From positions 294,903 to 358,902 of the forward strand of contig NSGV01000004.1 in NCBI GenBank assembly GCA_002300355.1: DNA of 64,000 nucleotides, given 5' to 3'. Shown here one piece after another: positions 16,365 through 25,556 of this stretch. The translations under genes and the position numbers were made by a program. Positions within the stretch are counted from its first letter, which is position 1, and each line of letters begins with the position of its first letter. The DNA comes from Streptomyces sp. TLI_235. GTDB taxonomy: Bacteria; Actinomycetota; Actinomycetes; Streptomycetales; Streptomycetaceae. A model generated the notes under the pieces. It searched no databases. It saw only the letters and a list, made by a program, of their open reading frames with translations, and was not told where the DNA came from.

Positions 16365-17270
16365 TCAGGACCGGACGAACGCCAGATCGCCCGGCCGTAC
16401 CCACTCGCGCGGCCCCGCCGCCCGCAGCACCACGTCCAACACCCGCCCCGGATCCGCGGCATACGCGTGCGAGAACCACGCCATGTTGGCCTCCACCACC
16501 GCCCAGCGATGCCCCGGACGGTACGGGTCGAGCAGTTGTCCGACGTCCAGGACGACGGCGCTCGGCAGGGTGTGCCCGGCCGCGACGACCAACCGGCCGA
16601 CGAACTCCGCGATCTCCGCACCCACGGCCCGGTCCGCACGGTCCGTCCCGTCCGTGCACAGCGGGCGCGCATCGAGCCGGCCGAACACCGCATACCGGCT
16701 CGCCGTGGCGATTCGCCCGTCCAACAGGAACAGCCGGTACTCGGCCGCGAACGTCACCACCTCCGAGAAAAGCGCCGGTGTTCCCGGGTCCAGCCCGGCA
16801 GGCAGCCGGGAGCCGTCGGCGTAGACGTCCGCCGGAAAGGACTTGTCGCGCGGCGGCTTGACGAACATCGGCCGATCGAGCGCCCACGCGTCCGCGACAG
16901 TCCCCACCCGGACCTGACGACCGGTGAAATCCTCCGGCAGCTCGGCAAGCCAGTCATCCACCGGTTCGAGCAGCGCAAACCCGAGCCTGTCAGCCAGCTG
17001 CGCACCCGCGAGCGGCCCGCCGTACCAGTGCGCCGGACCCGCCACCGCGCCGAGCTCCTCCGCCGCCCGGACCGCCATCCCACGCCCCGCCGCCTCGACG
17101 GCCAACAACTCCATCGTCGACGTCCGCCGCCCCGGCATGACCAACACCGCAACCTCCCCCAGCCCGCAAGACCGCCACGCTAGCCGCACTGCCCCCACCA
17201 CCGCAGCCCAGTTGTCGGACGTCCGAACGGACGGTGGTCGGGGGCAGTCGGGGAGTAGTCGGGCACACAT
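16365..17270 (-). CDS. ATP-grasp domain protein (DUF4343-like)
   Basis: A 301-residue protein. The N-terminus (DNWAAVVGAVRLAWRSCG) and the C-terminal segment (DRPMFVKPPRDKSFPADVY, VTFAAEYRLFLLDGRI, VVLDVGQLLDPYRPG, WAVVEANMAWFSHAYA) resemble ATP-grasp proteins with a DUF4343-type domain, which in relatives occur with peptide ligation or modification genes. No precursor peptide is seen here. ATG at 17270 lacks a strong Shine-Dalgarno sequence; other starts are possible. It is the only intact gene between the WD40 remnant and a mobile-element relic. Confidence 0.75.
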   Translation of the reverse strand: MCARLLPDCPRPPSVRTSDNWAAVVGAVRLAWRSCGLGEVAVLVMPGRRTSTMELLAVEAAGRGMAVRAAEELGAVAGPAHWYGGPLAGAQLADRLGFALLEPVDDWLAELPEDFTGRQVRVGTVADAWALDRPMFVKPPRDKSFPADVYADGSRLPAGLDPGTPALFSEVVTFAAEYRLFLLDGRIATASRYAVFGRLDARPLCTDGTDRADRAVGAEIAEFVGRLVVAAGHTLPSAVVLDVGQLLDPYRPGHRWAVVEANMAWFSHAYAADPGRVLDVVLRAAGPREWVRPGDLAFVRS

Positions 17271-17344
17271 GACGACGACCGGCCGGCCGGCCGAAGGGAC
17301 GGCCCCGAGCGACGCCAGGTGCCGGCCGCCGGTCGCCGGAGCAG

Positions 17345-17644
17345 ATCGACCCGTTCCGCCGACGGCCAGTACCTGCGCCCGGAAGCCGACCACGGCGACT
17401 ACGCCCACGCCATCGACCGCATTCCCGCCCGGTTCGAAGGCCCCGCCTGCGGCCCGGACGGTGGCCCGCTCACCATCGCGTTCAACCGGTCTTCCTCGCC
17501 GACGCGCTGCGCGCCGTCGCCGCGTCCGAGGTCCGCATCGGCATCACCGAGCCGACCAAGCCCGTGGCGCTCGCCGGTGCCGGCGGCGACAGCACCAACC
17601 TGGAGTACCGCCACACCCTCATGCCGATCCGCCTCAACGGCTGA
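17345..17644 (+). pseudogene. C-terminal remnant of a DNA polymerase III beta-clamp-like gene
   Basis: The fragment reads GGPLTIAFNR, shifts frame near 17485, then FLADALRAVAASEVRIGI, TEPTKPVALAG and YRHTLMPIRLNG with TGA at 17642-17644. This is the third domain and the conserved C-terminal LMPIRL of DnaN-type clamps. The first two domains are missing. A beta-clamp paralogue next to a transfer-like membrane protein suggests a relic of an integrative element or plasmid. Confidence 0.7.
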
Positions 17645-17737
17645 CCCGGCCCGTGCCGGGCCGTCTGCGCATCACCGCGGGCGGCCGGCATCCCGCACAC
17701 CTGTCACGTCCACGACCCTGACAGGGAGCCGTACCCC

Positions 17738-18055
17738 GTGAACCAGAACGCCCCCGGCCACGACACCAGCAGCGGCGTCACCGAGGCAGCTGCCCGCAGG
17801 TTCCGTGCCGCACCGATCCCGGAGGCTGGCTCGACCGGCACCGCCGTCGACGACCTCTCGACCGCCGAGCGCTGGGTCCGGGTGACCGCCTACGCCCTCG
17901 CCCTTGCCCTCGCGGCCCTGGTCCTCGGCACCGCCGGCGGCGTCCTCCTGCAGGCCGCGGCCACCGTGATCGGCGCCGTTCACCTGCCCGAGCACGTCCC
18001 CGGCGTCGGCAACGGCCTCGCCGCCACCATCACCCGCCCCGTCCACACCTACCTC
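17738..18055 (+). pseudogene. Truncated plasmid-spread-like (Spd) membrane protein
   Basis: GTG at 17738 follows GGGAG. The N-terminal part has a hydrophobic helix (TAYALALALAALVLGTAGGV) and the segment AVHLPEHVPGVGNGLAATI, then TRPVHTYL, which I associate with Spd-type proteins of Streptomyces transfer elements. After about 18055 the similarity stops and the frame runs into unrelated DNA to 18235. The break coincides with the boundary of an IS-associated helper remnant, consistent with deletion or insertion. The assignment is tentative. Confidence 0.45.
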
Positions 18056-18067
18056 CCTTGTGTGCGG

Positions 18068-18082
18068 GCGGTCATTGACCGC
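18068..18082. repeat. 15-bp palindrome at the element boundary
   Basis: GCGGTCATTGACCGC is a perfect inverted repeat with one central base. It lies immediately after the point where the Spd-like gene loses similarity and could be an end of a former insertion or a small operator. Confidence 0.35.
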
Positions 18083-18189
18083 GGTGTGCTGAGGCATCGT
18101 TACTGTCTACGGGGGAAACGGCTTCGCTGTGGGGCCCTGGCGCGGGAACCGCCTCCAGGCCGAGGGCCACGGCCAGCTACCGAGAGTCC

Positions 18190-18525
18190 AACGCCTGCCC
18201 GCCCGACCCGCTCCCACCGGCCAGGATGTCCATGATCCGCCGGTAGTCCGGCGCCAGCACGCTGGCATCGAGCCCGTCCCGCCACACCGGCACCACCGAA
18301 CCGGGCACCGCACCCGCGACCCGCGCCGGCCGTTAGCCGACCACCCCGACCGGCGACACCTCCTCGTCTCCCCGAGGACCCGCCAGGACCTCGCCGACCG
18401 TCTCCCGGGCGATCACGAACCGCTCCCCAGACGGCCTCCGCCTCCCGCAGTTCGACCTGAAGGGCCTCCACCCGCTGCCGAGCAACGCGCTCGCGCTCCT
18501 CCAACAGCCCCATCACCGACGCCAT
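18190..18525 (-). pseudogene. IS-associated helper protein remnant
   Basis: Minus-strand pieces are MGLLEERERVARQRVEALQV; then, in a second frame, ERFVIARETVGEVLAG; then an in-frame stop; then VVPVWRDGLDASVLAP and DYRRIMDILA. This order matches a family common in Streptomyces beside insertion sequences (coiled-coil N-terminus, ITRETV segment, then a winged-helix part). The frameshift, stop and missing C-terminus make it a pseudogene. Confidence 0.6.
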
Positions 18526-18612
18526 CCCGGCACCGCCACCGAAGAGACGGCACGACACCTCATCCCTGCGGCCGAATACCGACCCTATGCCTGACCTGCG
18601 GAGACGCAACCG

Positions 18613-18805
18613 TCACTCTCGGAGAGACAACGGCTCCCAGCGAAGGCCAGGCCCATGGGCCTGCGGAGCCCGGAGCGGCTCCCGCACCACTGGCCGGCCG
18701 GCCTTCCCGGGTCCGGCACAGCCCCGCTTCGGAGGGAAGCCTGTCGCCCACCGCGTACTCACCGCGCTCAACGGCGCTGCGCAGGTGGCCGAACACCGCT
18801 TCCAT
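18613..18805 (-). pseudogene. GntR-family regulator remnant
   Basis: VFGHLRSAVERGEYAVGDRL followed by PSEAGLCR is the N-terminal winged helix of a GntR regulator. The recognition helix continues after a frameshift as VVREPLRAPQAHG. Only about 60 codons survive. It overlaps the 3' end of the hydrolase gene at 18768-19544, which suggests a small deletion between them. Confidence 0.6.
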
Positions 18806-19544
18806 GGCGCTGACGTGCCGCGGGACGGTTCGGACCTGCGTTCGCGGTGGACGTCGCGGCAGCCACCAGGGCGTACACCACCGCCGAAGCGAACGCCATC
18901 TCGGGGTGCCACTGCACGCCCACGGCGAAGCGGTGCCGGGTGCTCTCGATCGCCTCGACGGTGCCGTCCTCCGCGCGGGCGGCCACGACCAGACCGGTCC
19001 CGAGGGAGTCCACCGCCTGATGATGGTGCGTGGCGACCTGACTGGTCGCCGGAAGAAGGGCGCCGATCCGCGTCCCCGGCACCGTGGTGACGGGATGGGA
19101 GAAGAAGTGGCCCTCGTGCGGATTGTGGCCGTCGTGACCCACCGCGTCGGGCAGGTGCTGGATGAGGGTGCCGCCCGCGTGCACGTTCATCAACTGCATT
19201 CCCCGGCACACTCCAAGGACCGGCATGTCACGTGCGAGGCCGGCGGCCAGCACGGCTCGTTCCCACTGGTCGCGTTCGCGGACCGGCGGTCCCGTGCACG
19301 GGTGCGGCTGCGCTCCGTACAGCGCGGGATCCAGGTCCTCGCCGCCGGTCAGGACGATCGCGTCGAGACGCCCGACGACATCGGCCGCGGCCTCCGGCGC
19401 GTCCGGCGGCAGCAGGACGGCGCGCCCGCCCGCCGCCTGGAGGCAGCTGGTGTACGCCGCGGGCAACAGTGCGGCGGGCAACTCCCACTCGCCCCACTGT
19501 GCGTCGGCGAGGTAAGTGGTGAGTCCGATGAGCGGCTTCGGCAT
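18768..19544 (-). CDS. Gamma-glutamyl-gamma-aminobutyrate hydrolase family protein
   Basis: A 258-residue class I glutamine-amidotransferase-like hydrolase (peptidase C26). The nucleophile is Cys113 in VLGVCRGMQ, and His213 with Glu215 in VQWHPE complete the triad. The N-terminal PLIGLTTYL and VLTGGEDLDPALYG are family features. Homologues cleave gamma-glutamyl-GABA or related gamma-glutamyl compounds in polyamine breakdown. ATG at 19544 follows AAAGGACGTGGT. The last 25 or so residues after YALVAAA run beyond the usual end into the GntR remnant. It is divergent from a LysR regulator that may control it. Confidence 0.88.
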   Translation of the reverse strand: MPKPLIGLTTYLADAQWGEWELPAALLPAAYTSCLQAAGGRAVLLPPDAPEAAADVVGRLDAIVLTGGEDLDPALYGAQPHPCTGPPVRERDQWERAVLAAGLARDMPVLGVCRGMQLMNVHAGGTLIQHLPDAVGHDGHNPHEGHFFSHPVTTVPGTRIGALLPATSQVATHHHQAVDSLGTGLVVAARAEDGTVEAIESTRHRFAVGVQWHPEMAFASAVVYALVAAATSTANAGPNRPAARQRHGSGVRPPAQRR

Positions 19545-19775
19545 ACCACGTCCTTTCAGGACCTGGGAATCGATCGTCTGAGGCCGTCTCCTCCGCAGCC
19601 CACCCGTCCGACGGGCACGTGTGCGTGCGGGCTCCGGAGGAGGGGACAGGGCCCCACGGCGCACAGACGCGCCCGACGGCGGGAGAGAGAGGGATGGCCA
19701 GGGCCCGGGAGCGGAGGCTTGCGCATCCGGGCCGTGAGCAAGAATCCTGCTGTCGTTCCTCCTTAAGCACAAGAA

Positions 19776-19785
19776 AAGACGTCTT
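19776..19785. promoter_or_regulatory. Short palindrome in the divergent hydrolase-LysR promoter region
   Basis: AAGACGTCTT is a perfect 10-bp inverted repeat, 12 bp upstream of the LysR start and in the shared region with the hydrolase gene. It is a candidate regulator site. Confidence 0.35.
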
Positions 19786-19797
19786 CGCGACAGATAA

Positions 19798-20721
19798 GTG
19801 AGCCTTAACTCAGTGCAGAGACTCGACCCCCGACTCCTTGCCACCCTCGAAGCCGTTGTGCGCCACGGTTCCTTCAACGCCGCCGCACGAGAGCTGGGCT
19901 ACAGCGCGCCCGCGGTCTCGCAGCAGATTGCCGAACTCGAGCGTCGTGCGGGACTCAGAGTGCTCGAGCGCCGCCCCGTGCGGGCCACCCCTGCCGGCGA
20001 GGTCCTCCTAGACGCCGAACAGGGGGTCCGGAGCGCTCTGGCAGCGGCAGCCGTGGAACTGGACGCCATGCGTGCGGGTACGGCCGGACGGATCCGGCTC
20101 GGTGCCTTCGCTTCCGCCGCCACCCGCATCGTCCCGCAAGCGCTGGCGCAGCTGCACACGACCTATCCCGACGTGCAGGTCAGCCTCTCCCAACTGGAGC
20201 CCGAAGCCAGCTACAGCCGGCTCAAGCGGGGAGACATGGACCTGGCCCTCAGCTACGACTACGACTTCATTCCCCTGCCGCCGCCCCGGACACTGCGCCG
20301 GACCCTGCTCGCGCGGGATCCGGTCGTCGCGGTGGTCCCGGCCGACCACCACCTGGCCGACCGGGACGTCATCGATCTGGCCAGCCTCGCGTCGGAGACG
20401 TGGATCGCGGCTCCGGAGGCCGCACTGCGACTGGAACTGCTCGCCCAGATGGCCAAGACGCCGGGCTTCCGAGCCCGCCTGGAATACGAGGGTGACGACT
20501 TCAACACCGTGCTCGGCTTCGTGGCCGCCGGCCTGTGCGTTGCCGTCATGCCGCGGCTGGCCCTCCCACGCGGTAGCACCCAGGTAGTGGCGCGCCCCCT
20601 GGCCGAACCGGAGTTGACGCGCTTCATCTACGCCGTCCGCATCGACACCCGGCACGCCCCACGCGCCCTGGTCGCCCTGGAACAGATGCTCACGATGCAG
20701 ACCTTGGCCGCCCTCTCATGA
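19798..20721 (+). CDS. LysR-family transcriptional regulator
   Basis: A 307-residue regulator. The winged helix-turn-helix is at 10-65 (LLATLEAVVRHGSFNAAARE, then AVSQQIAELERRAG), followed by a linker helix and a periplasmic-binding-like effector domain (GRIRLGAFASAATRIVPQAL, DVQVSLSQLEP). GTG at 19798 is the first in-frame start, with no strong Shine-Dalgarno sequence. It is divergently transcribed from the gamma-glutamyl hydrolase gene, the usual arrangement for a LysR target; the co-inducer is unknown. Confidence 0.9.
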   Translation: MSLNSVQRLDPRLLATLEAVVRHGSFNAAARELGYSAPAVSQQIAELERRAGLRVLERRPVRATPAGEVLLDAEQGVRSALAAAAVELDAMRAGTAGRIRLGAFASAATRIVPQALAQLHTTYPDVQVSLSQLEPEASYSRLKRGDMDLALSYDYDFIPLPPPRTLRRTLLARDPVVAVVPADHHLADRDVIDLASLASETWIAAPEAALRLELLAQMAKTPGFRARLEYEGDDFNTVLGFVAAGLCVAVMPRLALPRGSTQVVARPLAEPELTRFIYAVRIDTRHAPRALVALEQMLTMQTLAALS

Positions 20722-20964
20722 GGTGTACGCAACGCCTACGGTCGGGCCTGTCCATGGAGTGGCCCGGATCTGCCTTCGAGATCAAATCCGGAGCAGGATC
20801 GATGTGATGGCAACGGTGGCCTGGAAGGACTCGCGAATCGTGTCGCACTACTGGCTTCGGCTCGTCAGGGTGAACCTTCCCGAAGTCCGTGACGGGCTTG
20901 GTGTGGTGGCCGTATTCGATGGTGTGTGAGGTATGCGGACGGGGGCGGGCCGACCCGTCCGGGA

Positions 20965-21151
20965 CGGCTATGCCGGGCGGGCGGTGTGCCGTAGCGGATG
21001 GCGTTGGTGGCGAGCTCGCTGAAGATCAGCTCGGTGGCGACGACCAGGTCGTCGAGGTCCACTTTTCCAGCACGGCTGCTGCCCAGGTGCGCAGGTCTGC
21101 GACGGCCTCCGGGGCGAACGGGATGTCGCGCTCGACCTTTTTCTCCGGCAC
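20965..21151 (-). pseudogene. Second RsbW-like ATPase remnant
   Basis: GTG at 21151 opens VPEKKVERDIPFAPEAVADL then RTWAAAVLEKW; after a frameshift near 21060 the frame gives DLDDLVVATELIFSELATNA and IRYG, the N-box of HATPase_c_2 proteins. The ATP-lid and C-terminal parts are missing. It abuts the tail-sheath remnant on the other strand. Confidence 0.6.
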
Positions 21152-21204
21152 GCCCACTGCGGTTCCTGCGCCTGCCACCCGTCCGCCACCGACAGGTTCC
21201 GCCG

Positions 21205-21740
21205 ACGGCCACCTGGCGGGATCTGGGCCCGGACGGATGACGAGCGCGGGGTGTTCAAGGCGCCCGCGAACCAGAGCGTGAAGGCCGCCGACGCGCTGCA
21301 CACGCCGCTGACCGACGACGGGCAGGCCCCGCTGAACGACCCGGCATCAGCTGCCTGCGCGCGTTCCCGGGCCGCGGTGTGGTGGTGTGGGGCGCCCGGA
21401 CGCTGTCCGCCAGCCCCGACTGGCAGCACCTGAACGTCCGTCGCCTGGTCGGCCACGTCGCCGAATCCCTCCGCACCGGCACCGACTGGGCCGCTTACGA
21501 ACCGAACGACGAGCAGCCGCAGGCGAGGCTGCGCGGCTCCGTCACTCGTTCCTGACGGACCAGTGGCGACGCGGCGCGCTCCTGGGCCAGGCCCCGGACC
21601 AGGCGTTCTACGTGATCTGCAACCGTACCAACAACCCGCCCGACTCGACGGACGGCAAGGCGGTCATCGACATCGGCGTCGCCCCGGTACGCCCCGCCGA
21701 GTACATCGCCTTCACCGTGACCCAGACCGGCATCGCATAG
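21205..21740 (+). pseudogene. C-terminal remnant of a contractile tail-sheath protein
   Basis: Successive frames give GGIWARTDDERGVFKAPAN, LRAFPGRGVVVWGARTLSAS, WQHLNVRRLVGHVAESLR, then WAAYEPNDE, then after a frameshift FLTDQWRRGALLGQAPDQAF and YVICNRTNNPP, IDIGVAPVRPAEYIAFTV and a TAG stop at 21738. This order and spacing match the C-terminal half of phage or contractile-injection-system sheath proteins. The N-terminal half is absent and at least two shifts are present. No tube, baseplate or lysozyme gene is near. Confidence 0.8.
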
Positions 21741-21907
21741 CCGGGGCCGGCGGCCGTCCGAGGAAGCAACAGGGGGCTGATGTCCAGAGATCGGCGACGG
21801 CCCAGCGCCTGCGCAGGGGGGGTGTGGGCAGGGTTTGCCAGGAGGCCGTACGCTGGGCGTCCCCATGCACATCCGAGGCGTGGACATCATGGCCGAGGAG
21901 AGCGATC

Positions 21908-22246
21908 GTGGCACAGGGACGTGGCGGCATCAGGGGTGCGCGGATCGGTTCAGGGCCGATGGGGGAGTCCGAGCGCGGCGATCTCGCCCCTCGTACAGCG
22001 GTGTCGTTCTGGTGCGGCAACGGCCATGAGACCCAGATCAGCTTCGCGATCGAGGCCGTGGTCCCGCAGGCGTGGGACTGCCGCAGCTGCGGTCTGCCCG
22101 CCGGCCCCGACCCCGACGACGTGCCTGTCGCCCAAGGCAACGCTCCGTACATGACGCACCTGGGCTACGTCCGGCAACGCCGCAGCCAGGAAGACGGCGA
22201 GATCCTGCTCAACGAGGCACTGGCCAAGCTGCGCGGGACCATCTAA
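21908..22246 (+). CDS. rbpA: RbpA-family RNA polymerase-binding protein (paralogue)
   Basis: A 112-residue protein in which LAPRTAVSFWCGNGHETQI, then FAIEAVVPQAWDCRSCG align to the core of RbpA (LAPR.A.., C.kGH, FsVEAEIPP.W.C..CG). The C-terminal MTHLGYVRQRRSQEDGEILL, NEALAKLR matches the sigma-interacting helix region. RbpA stabilises RNA polymerase with principal sigma factors. The first zinc-site region is shifted (CGNGH, C..C). GTG at 21908 follows GAGGAG. The essential RbpA is probably elsewhere, so this is likely an RbpB-type paralogue (inference). Confidence 0.8.
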   Translation: MAQGRGGIRGARIGSGPMGESERGDLAPRTAVSFWCGNGHETQISFAIEAVVPQAWDCRSCGLPAGPDPDDVPVAQGNAPYMTHLGYVRQRRSQEDGEILLNEALAKLRGTI

Positions 22247-22482
22247 CTCCCGGCACGGCACCGCGGGGTGAAGGCTGTCCGGCCCGGTGACCACCAGGCT
22301 CCCGGCCGCCGCCCGGCCGGTCGACGACATCCCCGTGGCTTTAGGTTGACGCGGCTGCGGACGGCCAGGGCGGCCAAGCCGAGCAGGAAGGGCTCGCTGA
22401 TCCGGGAGGCCGTCTCGCGACGTGTATGGCCCGGTAGCCCACGGGGTCGCTGGGCGATGGTTCTCACGCCTGTTCAGCCGTC

Positions 22483-22743
22483 GTGAGGCCGAGATCGGCA
22501 AGCTGTGAGACATCGGGCAACAAGTCGGCCGGGGGTCACTGGCCCCACAGTGCCCGTTCTTTCGCGGAGCAGGACACGGTGGTGGTGGAGCGGCAGGCCG
22601 GGTACCCCCATGGGCATCCGGCCCACGAGGACGCGGATCGCAGGCTGCGAGTGGAGATCGAGGACGGCGGCCTGGTCCTCGTCCTGGACGTGGTGGGCCG
22701 GCCGGTCCCGGAGACGCCCGTCCACGCCCATCCGCTGCACTGA
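22483..22743 (+). CDS. DUF6296-like small protein, possibly truncated
   Basis: The credible part is EQDTVVVERQAGYPHGHPAH, EDADRRLRVEIEDGGLVLVL and TPVHAHPLH, close to DUF6296-type proteins of Kitasatospora/Streptomyces as I recall them. The first 28 codons do not fit, so the N-terminus (usually a short strand before QDTV) may be lost or the start lies inside. The same DTVxVERQAGY motif appears at the N-terminus of the VOC gene at 37521. Function unknown. Confidence 0.45.
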   Translation: MRPRSASCETSGNKSAGGHWPHSARSFAEQDTVVVERQAGYPHGHPAHEDADRRLRVEIEDGGLVLVLDVVGRPVPETPVHAHPLH

Positions 22744-22934
22744 CCCGGCCGCCCCGCCCCTGCTGCTCCCCATGCTCCAGCGCCCCGCTGTCCTGCGGGC
22801 CGCCGCTGCGCCGCCGTCCTGGAGCCGTCGGCGTCCCGTGGGCGGGTCGCGCTGTCGGCGGCGTGGGGTCGTTGAAGCGTTCGTGACGGGTGCAGCGAGC
22901 GAGGGGCCGATGCTGTGCGTCGGCGGTGCGGGAG

Positions 22935-23126
22935 ATGGACGACGGCGACGTGGTGGCGGAGGTGATCGTCGAGGTCGGCGAGGACCACTACGTCGCGCCC
23001 GCGGTGGATGCGTGGGGGAGCGGGTTCGTGTCCTCGGTGACGGACGCGCCGGTGACCACCGGCGTGGTCGAGGTCCGCGGGGGCCTGTTCGAGCGGTTGG
23101 TGCTGGTCGGCGGCCGGCAGGTCTGA
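22935..23126 (+). CDS. Small hypothetical protein
   Basis: 63 residues starting MDDGDVVAEVIVEVGEDHYV, then APAVDAWGSGFVSSV and VVEVRGGLFERLVLVGGRQV; a compact, probably beta-rich protein with good codon bias. ATG at 22935 is directly after GGGAG, which is too close; a start further upstream is possible. It is not recognised. Confidence 0.4.
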   Translation: MDDGDVVAEVIVEVGEDHYVAPAVDAWGSGFVSSVTDAPVTTGVVEVRGGLFERLVLVGGRQV

Positions 23127-23191
23127 GAGCCGCACCCGCGTACGGGACATGCGTCGTCCCGACCCGCCGGTCGCGACCAGGTCCCGAAGCG

Positions 23192-24309
23192 ATGGTCACG
23201 GTCAGCGGCGCGGTCGGCGGGGTGGCCAGGGCCGTGACCGACGTCCACCTCGGCCAGCCGTGGGAGGCCCACGCGGTGTTCCGGGCGGACCGCCGCGGCA
23301 CGGTGGATCTCGACTCGGCGGCCCCGCTCTACGGCGGCTCGTATGCCGCCGCCGACGGCATGGGACTGTTCTGGGCGGTGGATCCGGTCGGCAAGCCGGC
23401 AGGCCAGGCGGCGTTCATTCCGGCCTTCCCCGAGGTGCGGTCCTCCTTCGAGGTGCGGATCACCGTCGCCGCCCACGGCCGCAAGCTCGGTGCCCGTACA
23501 CTCACCCGGCGGTGGACCGCCGACGGTGTCACGACCAGGGCGCTGGCCGTCACCGCCGACCACGTCGCCGGACAGCTGTTCGTCCCGCCGCCGGGAACGC
23601 CGGTGCGATCGGCGGTGCTGGCCTTCGGGGGATCGGAGGCGGCGACAGCCAGAAGTACACGGCCGCGCTGCTCGCCTCGCACGGCCATCCGGCCCTCGCC
23701 ATCGCGTACTTCGCGGAGCCCGGGCTGCCGGCGACCCTGCACGACGTTCCGCTCGAGTACTTTCGGACGGCCGCGCACCTGCTCGCCGCGCAGCCCGTCG
23801 TAGGATCGGCTCCGGTGGTGGCCATGGGGTATTCGCGGGGGAGTGAAGCGGCGCTGCTGATCGCCGAGGACTACCCCGACCTCGTCCGAGGTGCGGTGGT
23901 CTACTCGCCGTCGGCCCAGGTCAATGGTGGCCTGCCGAACGGCGGGGATGCCTGGACCGTCGGCGGCCGGGCCGTCCCGCACCAGCTGATCCCGTTGGAT
24001 CGGGTCAGTGGCCCCGTCCTTGCCATCGCCGGTGCGAATGACCGGCTCTGGCCCGCGTCCGGCTGGGCACAGTCGATCGGCGCGGCCGGACCCGGGGAGC
24101 CGGCCAGGCATGCCCTGGTGTACCCGGACGCCGGCCACGGTGTCGGCACCTTCCCGTACCTCTCGGCACCCACCCGATTCGTCAACCCCACCAGCGGCCG
24201 GGTCGACGAGCTCGGCGGCACCCGGGCGGGCAACGCCGCCGCCCAGGCCGCCGGTTGGCCGCGGGTCCTGGACTTTCTCGACCGCGTGCCGACATCACAG
24301 CCCCGGTGA
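23192..24309 (+). pseudogene. BAAT-type acyl-CoA thioesterase/hydrolase with a one-base frameshift
   Basis: The N-terminal bile-acid-CoA thioesterase-like domain (VHLGQPWEAHAVFRADRRG, YGGSYAAADGMGLFWAVDP) is in one frame to about 23635. The C-terminal alpha/beta-hydrolase domain continues in the next (DSQKYTAALLASHGHPALAI, nucleophile elbow MGYSRGSEAA, ANDRLWPASGWAQ, DAGHGVG). One extra G near 23635 (GGAGG to GGAGGG) would join them as VLAFGGSEGGDSQKY. The catalytic Ser and His are intact, so this is either recent inactivation or a base-call error. The N-terminus looks slightly short. Confidence 0.75.
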
Positions 24310-24551
24310 CGCCGGAACCGGGCCGCCACGGACCCGGCAGCGGTGACCTCGTTGACGGAGTGGCTCCCGGCCCGGCTTCCTCCCGACACCACGCCGATGC
24401 CCTCGATGGTTCCTACCGCCTCACCGGTGCCCGATCCCGAGCGGACCAGCAGGCGACTACTGGCGGACGGCGAACTGTACGGCGGCGGGTCGCGGGGGTC
24501 TCCGTGGTCTCCGGCCCTCGTGTCGGACCCGGCTGCGAAGATCACGCCCAT

Positions 24552-24680
24552 GGACCTCGGTGACTCCTCACCGGCCTCGACGCCCACCCCTGGGCTCGTG
24601 TCTCGCACGCCTACGGACCCGCCGAGGACGTGCCCGACCTGCTGCGCGCTCTCGCCGAGGACGGGGAGAACGCGCGGCCC
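24552..24680 (+). pseudogene. Fragment of a HEAT-like-repeat protein
   Basis: GLDAHPWARVSHAYGPAEDV followed by PDLLRALAEDGENAR resembles the N-terminus of a Streptomyces HEAT/PBS-lyase-like family (LDxxPWAxLxHAYGSAEDVPxMLRAL). The initiating ATGGACCT is in another frame, and nothing of the repeat body follows. It is a short relic. Confidence 0.5.
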
Positions 24681-25556
24681 CGCACACGGCATCATTCGCG
24701 AGGACGAGCGACTGCGCGCCATCCTGACCGCCATTGGACCGCGATTACCCCGACGTCGATGAGGTCCCGCCCGGCCAACTCGCAATCAGGGCCGGCCACA
24801 GCGCCGTACCGAGGGTCCGTCCACCGGCCGGGCCGGGCGCCGAGGCAGACATCTCCGTGCGGGGCCGCCGCGCGTTCGTCGCGATCCGAGCGCCGGACGA
24901 CGCGCGGGCGGCCGGACCGGCCACGCCCCGCCACCGGCCCCCGCTCTCCGGAGGAGCGGCCGCCGCTGACGATCCGTCCGGCCGCTGGCCGCAGGACCGC
25001 TCCCACTGCCGCATGGGGCGCCCGACCGTTGCCGACGGGTCCGCCGCCGTCGCGGCCCCGTCCGTCTCCGACCCCGGAGGCGCGCTGCGGCTCTCCGTCC
25101 CCCGGACAGCCGCCGACACGCCTCTCGGGGCCGTCGCACCGGGCTCCGGCGGTCGGTGCGCCCGGGCCCAGCCCGACCGCTTCGGCCCCCGGGGACACCA
25201 CCGCAGCCGGCCCCGGCCGGCCACGGAACCGACCGCTCCCGCCCGGACACTGCCCGCTGGCGACGTGGAGACGGCCTCTGTTTCGAACAGGTGCCGAATG
25301 CGGCAGAGGTGCCGGTGGTGCCGATGCCGGCGGCCGCGCGGACGAACCGGCCAGGGACGGTCACTGCCAGGCGCGCCCGCCGGCCGAGCCGGCGAACCGT
25401 CAGGGGCCGGAGCTGCCGGCGATACGTCGACGCGACCGTGGCGATACGGCGGCCCAGCAGCGTGATCACTGGGCGGCCAGGAGCGATCACCACACCGGGA
25501 CGACGCCAGCCCGTCCGACGGATCGCAGCAGCGGACACGGAAGAGCAGGTAGAAAC
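24681..25556. other. Intergenic region, degenerate
   Basis: About 870 bp before the SapA-like gene. Frames are open on both strands because of G+C bias, but I see no supported gene. A short stretch at 25240-25350 (reading RWRRGDGLCFEQVPNAAEV on the plus strand) has coding-like bias and may be another relic. Confidence 0.35.

Noticed and set aside
16365..17270. ATP-grasp-dependent peptide (graspetide) cluster
   Set aside because: No precursor peptide, methyltransferase or transporter is near the ATP-grasp gene; neighbours are remnants.
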